This document shows, piece after piece, positions 58,628 to 64,000 of a DNA stretch of 64,000 nt (the first letter of the stretch is position 1; every line of letters begins with the position of its first letter). The stretch is from positions 35,811,511-35,875,510 of the forward strand of contig NC_056000.1 in assembly GCF_018446385.1 (NCBI RefSeq). Direction: 5' to 3'. The position numbers and the translations under genes were made by a program. The notes beneath the pieces are model-generated. The model saw only the letters and a program-made list of their open reading frames with translations, was not told the DNA's origin and made no database searches. Source of the stretch: Zingiber officinale (taxonomy: Eukaryota; Streptophyta; Magnoliopsida; Zingiberales; Zingiberaceae).

Positions 58628-59276
58628 TTGGTGCGGGAAGCATCCGACGATCGAACCTGAGTTTTGATAATGACAAAAGATTCAAAGTTAAGGGTTGTTG
58701 TTATCTAACATGTTGAATGAGTGCTTCAGGAAAGTCCTAACTGCGGTTAGGCAGGTGAAAACCCTAGGGGGTGGTAACCCTAGGTCCCAGGGGGCGGTAA
58801 CCCTAGGTGGAGAAAAGTCCTAGCTGCGGTTAGGCAAAGGGAAAAACCCTAGGGGGTGGTAACCCTAGGTCATAGGGGGTGGTAACCCTATGCGGAAAGT
58901 CTTGGCAGGTCGATGGCTTCAGGCAAAAGTCCTAGGGGGTGGTAACCCTAGGTAGAAAGTCCTGGTGTCGCGAACCATGTGAAAGACTGGACTGGCCGAG
59001 AAGCGGATGTCCAACAGAAAGTCCGGAAGCGTCGAGTGCTGAGCAAAAGTCCAGTCGATCTGGAGGATCGCACTAGCAGCAGGTAAATCTCCTGAGTGGA
59101 GTAGGTGAGGACGCGTTCCCCGTAGAGGGAACAATAGGCGTCGGGTCGACCTAAGGTTTCCGGTAGGAAATCCGAAATCAGACCCGGACAGTCCGGAGAC
59201 TGTCTTAAACATTCTTTATTATCCATACTGTTATTTTGTGCTAACTTTGTGTTGCAGGATGTTGTTTGGGACTAAC
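58628..59276 (+). mobile_element. LTR fragment F, interrupted by element E
   Basis: It starts TGTTGGTGCGGGAAGCATCC like a Copia LTR. Tandem units around CCCTAGGGGGTGGTAA and CCTAACTGCGGTTAGG (58730-58960) are short palindromes. The sequence is cut at 59276 by the LTR of E (bases before it: CTAAC). Its continuation would lie to the right of the window. Confidence 0.65.
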
Positions 59277-60421
59277 TGTTGGTGCGGTTAGCACTAACGA
59301 TTTAACCCAGGTTTTGATGAATGACAAATCAGGTTAAGTTAGTTTGTTATTGTCTGACACTTTGATCAAGTGTGCAGGAGAAGCCCAGACAGGTCGACGG
59401 GATGACCGGATGTCTGGCACGAAGTCCAGCTAGGTCGACGGGCTGACCGGATAGCTGGCGAGAAGTCCAAGCGGGTCGACGGGCTGACCGAACGCTTGGC
59501 ACGAAGTCCAGCTAGATCGACGGGCTGACCGGATAGCTGGCGAGAAGTCCAAGCGGGTCAACGGGCTGACCGGACGCTTGGCGAGAAGTCCAGACGGGTC
59601 GACGAGTATCAAGGGGGAAATTAAGGGTAGTAAGTAGCGAGGACGCGTTCCCGGGAAGGGAACATTAGGCGTCGATCCGGCTTAGATCCATTTCGGATAT
59701 CAAAGTCAAGATCGTGACTAGATTCCGGTCTCGGAAAGACGGAATCTAAGTCATATTTTGCTTATCTATAAAACTGTGCTAACAATCTTTGCTGCAGGGT
59801 AAATTTGCCTCCGGACTAACGTTTGTCTTGCAGGACGGATTCTGCGGGAAAACAGGGTCCGGGCGCCCGGAAGGAATCCGGGCGCTCGGAAGGGATCCGG
59901 GCGCCCGGGAGGGAAATTTCATCCTGATTGCGCGTCGCCACGTGGAGCTCGCTGGTTGGACTTGCCACGTCTCACCAGGGCGCCCGGAAGGAATCCAGGG
60001 CGCCCCGAGCTTTATATAAAAGAAGGGTCAGAGGGGAGCTTCAGTACAACAACGGAAAAAGTCAGTCTTCTGAGAACTCTGAGTCCAATCACTCTGCTGC
60101 TCTGCGCTCCAACAACGTTCACAAAGCTCCGACGACTCACTCCGGCTCTCTTTTTAATTCATTGTTTGTCGGTTAGCTTTGTTTTCTTTCTTTTCATTAG
60201 CAATATTTGTACGTAAATTGTAATTATCCGAATTGCTAGTGAATTGCCCAACGAAAGTACTCAAGGAGTACGGGCCTTCGAGTAGGAGTCGTCACAGGCT
60301 CCGAACGAAGTAAAAATCAACAGTGTTCATCTCTTTACTTCTTTACTTTTCCGCTGCGTCTTAACTCGAGATTTTCGAATCGATATTCACCCCCCCCTCT
60401 ATCGAATCTAACGGTCTTATA
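59277..60421 (+). repeat. 5' LTR of element E
   Basis: About 1145 bp, beginning TGTTGGTGCGGTTAGC and ending AACGGTCTTATA. It contains 41-bp hairpin repeats (59380-59605), GGGCGCCC palindromes (59860-60005), a TATATAAA box at 60013-60020, and a C run at about 60390. The ends are partly decayed (TA for CA). Confidence 0.82.
59380..59605 (+). repeat. 41-bp tandem hairpin units in the LTR of E
   Basis: The marker GAAGTCC occurs at 59421, 59462, 59503, 59544 and 59585, an exact 41-bp step. Each unit folds: CCAGCTA pairs with TAGCTGG, CCAAGCG with CGCTTGG, CCAGACA with TGTCTGG, around an inner GGTC/GACC pair. Confidence 0.9.
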
Positions 60422-60423
60422 AG

Positions 60424-60435
60424 TGGTATCAGAGC
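60424..60435 (+). promoter_or_regulatory. primer binding site of element E
   Basis: TGGTATCAGAGC (initiator-Met tRNA complement) lies 2 nt after the LTR. Confidence 0.92.
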
Positions 60436-60736
60436 AGGTACCGCTCTGATTTGGTGCAACCACCAATCAGGCAAAGGGGGGACTTTTTGAAAGAAAAATT
60501 AGATATCGTTTATCTTTAAAATAAAACTGTTTTTGAAATATACATCGTCATCTCTTCACCATTGCTTAGTATTGACAAGATATTACATTTTCAAAAATTT
60601 GAAATAATATTTTTTTATTAATATTTTAATAATATTTTTTTTTTTTTGAAAATAGTGAAATATTATTTTTTTCGGCACTGCTAATCCAAGACCAAGTCTT
60701 GGGATCTTTTGTTTGTTTCTCTGTGTGCAAGAAATT

Positions 60737-61840
60737 ATGACTCTTCTAGAAGGACGGAACCCCTGCGAACCGCCACCATACGATCATGAAGACTTCAACT
60801 ACTGGAAGCGATTAATGGAATGCTTCTTAGGAAGCATAGACATCGATTATATGCTAATTTTGAGGAAACCTTCTCAAAACTCGGAACTGAACAAAAAGGT
60901 AAGTAACATTATTTGTAATGTTTTACCTAACAATATTTTATGCAGATTAGAAAAGTACAAGAATGCATATGAGCTGTGGACCCAGTTGATCAAGCTTCAC
61001 GAGATGACGATGGAGCTAGAAGATCAAGTTAAAGTCGAATCCGGACTCGAGTCAGATCCAACGGAGAAGCCTGCTGAATTAGGGGTTGCGCTCAAGGTTA
61101 GTAATATTTACCAAAACACCCTTGCTAGTAGTAGTTTAAAATATGCGACTGTTAATTTGGATATGTCTGAAAGTATATGTGAAAATAGTGTACATGACAA
61201 TACTTGCAAAAATACCTCTAGGATATTTTCTGACAAAACAAATATAATTAATTTAGAAAATACAGAAAATCTGAAAATAATTAATAAATCTAAAAATTTG
61301 AATTTAAACCTAAACAAATTTGAAAATTCAAACAAAAAAGATGACAAGGTCAATATTGATCTAGATAAAATTAATAAATTATTTAATCTAGACAATATTA
61401 ATCTAGAAAATTCTATCCAAAACCAAGATAATTTAATTAATAAGAAATTAAACTTTAAAGATAAAACTAATCTAATAAATTCAATTAACCATATCAATTT
61501 AAAAGACAAAGAAAATATAAGGATAAAATCAAAACGGAATTTAACAAACTTAAAATTAAATGTTAAAGATAACATATTAAACAAAAATAATCTAGAAATT
61601 TCAAAATTAACAATTAATAAAAAGCTAAAAGATAAACCGTTAAGAAAATATAATTCAAACAGTTTAGTTAATTCAAATTTAAAAATAAATAAAAACTTAA
61701 ACTTTAAAAATAAGCTATTAAAGAAAGATAATTCAATTAACCCAATAAAATTGAAATTGAAAGAACATTCAAATATTAAATACACTCTCTTAAAGAAAGA
61801 TAATTTGACCAATTTAATTAATTCAAAATTAAAAACTTAA
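60737..61840 (+). CDS. gag-like protein of E with an Asn/Lys/Leu-rich tail
   Basis: The ATG at 60737 was chosen because it gives the usual gag start MTLLEGRNPCEPPPY; an in-frame ATG at 60713 is also possible. Residues about 10-95 resemble a shortened DUF4219/UBN2 region (FNYWKRLMECFL, then NAYELWTQLIKLHE). From about residue 150 the protein is built of irregular Asn/Lys/Leu/Ile-rich stretches (NLNLNKF, LKLKEHSN) for over 200 residues. No zinc knuckle is present. The open frame through such biased sequence is notable, but the A-rich composition may favour it. Its role is unknown. Confidence 0.6.
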   Translation: MTLLEGRNPCEPPPYDHEDFNYWKRLMECFLGSIDIDYMLILRKPSQNSELNKKVSNIICNVLPNNILCRLEKYKNAYELWTQLIKLHEMTMELEDQVKVESGLESDPTEKPAELGVALKVSNIYQNTLASSSLKYATVNLDMSESICENSVHDNTCKNTSRIFSDKTNIINLENTENLKIINKSKNLNLNLNKFENSNKKDDKVNIDLDKINKLFNLDNINLENSIQNQDNLINKKLNFKDKTNLINSINHINLKDKENIRIKSKRNLTNLKLNVKDNILNKNNLEISKLTINKKLKDKPLRKYNSNSLVNSNLKINKNLNFKNKLLKKDNSINPIKLKLKEHSNIKYTLLKKDNLTNLINSKLKT

Positions 61841-64000
61841 ATTTAAATTACAAATTAAACATTACAACTTAACTAAAACCAACTCTAATTATACAAAAAT
61901 CTTAAATTAAAGACCAATGATTTAGGGGGAGGCTCCAGAATAGCTGGCACCTCCAAAACTAACTTACCCGACAGGGTAACCCAAACAAACTAACCCGGCA
62001 GGGTAATTAGGATTAGTTAAAAAGAGACCAAGTTTAACTTGAATCATGGTACTGGTGAAGTTTTTGGATGATAGTACGTTAGGGAAGCTTGGGCATCGCA
62101 TGTCTAGAAAGATATGGCTTCGATCTGGTGCATTTGGCCAAGTGGAACTAACCGAAGCTACCCTTAAATGGATCCTAACTAGTTAGACCAAGGTTTAATA
62201 CTAAGCTCCGTGGATAGGACTATTCGGAAAACCTCGAAAGGTTGGCTACTTCTAATGACGTCCAAGTGACTCACCAAGCTTAGAAGTTTATCCGAAGAAT
62301 GCCTATTTGTTGAGACCAAAGCTAAACCTGAATCTAACAAAAGTTAAACCAAACTCTGTAATTAAATCTAATTCATCTAACAAAATTATAGGATTCCTTG
62401 ATTGATAATCTAGATCGGGTGAGATGAATAAGGATCAAATTAATTTTCAAATTAAATTAAAATTAATTAAAATTAAATTTCAAATTGAAATTCAATTTCA
62501 AATTGAATTTCAAATTAAAATTAAATTTCAAATTTCAAATTAAATTAAAATTAATTAAAATTAAATTTTGAATTTCAAATTAAAATTAAATTTTGAATTA
62601 ATTAAAAATTAAATTTCGAATTAAAACTAAATTAATTTTTTAAAATATATATATATATTAAATTAACTTTAAAAATTATTTTAAAAATTAAATTAACTTT
62701 AAAAAATTATTTAAAACAAAAATTAACTTTAAAAAAAAATAATTTTAAATTTAACTTTAAAAATTTTATATTTAACTTAAAAATTTTATTCTAAACTTAA
62801 AAATTATTTTAAAATTATTTCCAAATTTTTTAAAAATTATTTTAAAAACTCTTTTAAAAATCATTTTAAAAACTTTAAAAAAATTCTTTTAAAACATTTT
62901 AAAAATTATTTTAAAAACTATTTTAAAAATTATTTTTAAAACTATTTTAAAAATTATATTAAAAATATTTTAAAAATCATTTTAAAAACTTTTAAAAATT
63001 ATTTTAAAAACTATTTAAAAAATTATTTTAAAAACACTTTTAAAAATCATTTTAAAAACTTTAAAAAATTCTTTTAAAAATTATTTTAAAAAAAAACTAT
63101 TTTAAAAATCATTTTATAAACTTTAAAAAATTCTTTTAAAAATTATTTTAAAAACTATTTTAAATCATTTTAAAAACTTTTAAAACTATTTTAAAAATCA
63201 TTTTCAAAAAAACTTTAAAAAATTCTTTTAAAACCTTTTCAAAATTATTGTTATTTTAAAAATTATTTTAACATAAAAATTATTTTAACTTAAAAATTAT
63301 TTTAACTTAAAATTATTTTAATATAAAAATTATATTTTTAAATTATTTTAACTTAAAAATTATTTCAAAAATTATTTTAAAAACTTTTAAAAATCATTTA
63401 AAAACTAGTTTAAAAATTATGTATCATTTTGAAAAATTCTTCTTATTTTTTCACTATAATAAAATTCTTTTAACTTAAAAAAATAGTAATAATAATAAAT
63501 TATTTCTATAGACTATTTTCACTTTAAAAATTATTATTTTGACTTTAAACTCATTTTTAATCTTAAACATCATTTTAACCTTAAAATTATTTTTTAATTT
63601 AACCTAACTGAAAATTAAAACTTAAAAATTTAACTTAAACTTAAAACTTAAAGCTAAATTAATCATTGATATTAATTTTAATCTAAAATCAAAACTGAAT
63701 TGAACGTATATTAATTGTCATTAAATTCCTGTTAGAAATCCCTTAAAAATAATAATTATTATAATTCTTTTAAATTCATTTAAAACTTAGACACCTAACT
63801 TAAAAACTTAAATTCCGTTAACTTCAACTTTAAACTTAATTATTTAATTAATAAGTAGAACTTAACTATTTAAGTTTAACTTTATTTGAGAACTAAGCTT
63901 GATTTGATTAGAACCTAGGTTTAACCTTAGTAAAAATATTAAATTACTCTAAGTCATTTTTCTTAATCAACCTTTAAAATATTAATTATTTTTATTAAAA
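61841..64000 (+). other. non-coding region of element E
   Basis: Positions 61930-62345 are of normal complexity and contain two copies of AACTAACCCGGCAGGGTAA-like sequence plus the block shared with element D. Positions 62430-62640 are AAATTAAAATTAAATTTC words. Positions 62640-63450 are a long degenerate array of TTTTAAAAATTATTTTAAAA units. The rest is AT-rich. No gene is seen. Confidence 0.65.

Larger units (their letters stand above)
59277..64000 (+). mobile_element. 5' part of Copia element E
   Basis: It has the 5' LTR 59277-60421, primer site 60424-60435, an unusual gag-like ORF 60737-61840 and then AT-rich non-coding DNA to the window edge. No protease, integrase or reverse transcriptase is found in the 2.1 kb after gag. 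The block 61930-62345 matches the non-coding region of element D, so E and D are related families. The 3' LTR is outside the window. Confidence 0.8.

Noticed and set aside
61108..61812. Minus-strand Phe/Leu-rich ORF (234 codons) opposite the E gag
   Set aside because: Shadow of the Asn/Lys-rich plus-strand frame. There is no start or family support, and the plus frame begins with a gag-like domain.
62430..63450. Matrix attachment region or origin suggested by the AT array
   Set aside because: The long TTTTAAAAATT array is simple-sequence drift inside element E. Nothing specific supports such a role.

Overview
The window is nuclear DNA of a flowering plant. The split genes, spliceosomal introns, a plant SINE and nested Copia LTR retrotransposons primed by initiator-Met tRNA all point there. 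The style of the repeats suggests a large-genome monocot, possibly of the ginger group, but that is only an impression. No computation was run: exon borders, repeats and target-site duplications (TSDs) were read by eye.

Left part (1-32257): nested retrotransposons. Positions 1-4461 are the 3' end of a Ty3/gypsy element that looks like the Tat lineage, with a 122-bp satellite, an antisense spliced additional ORF and a plus-strand LTR. A foldback MITE follows (4462-5219). From 5220 to 32257 lies a minus-strand Copia element, D. It is broken by element A (5911-9990, TSD GATAA) and by element B1 (12416-29417, TSD TGCTC). B1 holds a minus-strand solo LTR (12764-14541) in its 5' LTR and a complete minus-strand element C (17845-25241, TSD ATATT) in its coding region. 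A, B1 and C, and D as far as it can be seen, carry gag but no protease, integrase or reverse transcriptase. They appear to be non-autonomous gag-only (TR-GAG-like) elements.

Middle part (32258-55760): gene island with three genes. (1) An EFG1-like rRNA-processing protein, plus strand, seven exons, 34463-41694. Its fifth intron holds a 3.95-kb hAT transposon (36363-40312) with a perfect 8-bp TSD. (2) A GRF-interacting factor (GIF1/AN3-like transcriptional co-activator), minus strand, four exons, 47919-45112. (3) An ER oxidoreductin (ERO1), minus strand, nine exons, 55686-50975, with a SINE in its second intron. The EFG1 promoter side carries a Tourist-like MITE and a 245-bp tandem duplication. 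The three genes are unrelated housekeeping or growth genes and do not form a pathway.

Right part (55761-64000): AT-rich DNA, a decayed hAT-like element end next to a WDR89-like gene fragment, an LTR fragment F, and the 5' part of a plus-strand Copia element E inserted in F. E has an odd Asn/Lys/Leu-rich gag and runs off the window.

The most unusual signal is architectural. The LTRs of B, C and E and the Tat satellite are built from tandem arrays of short hairpin units. Their arms differ between units but stay complementary within each unit, a covariation-like pattern that normal tandem duplication does not explain.
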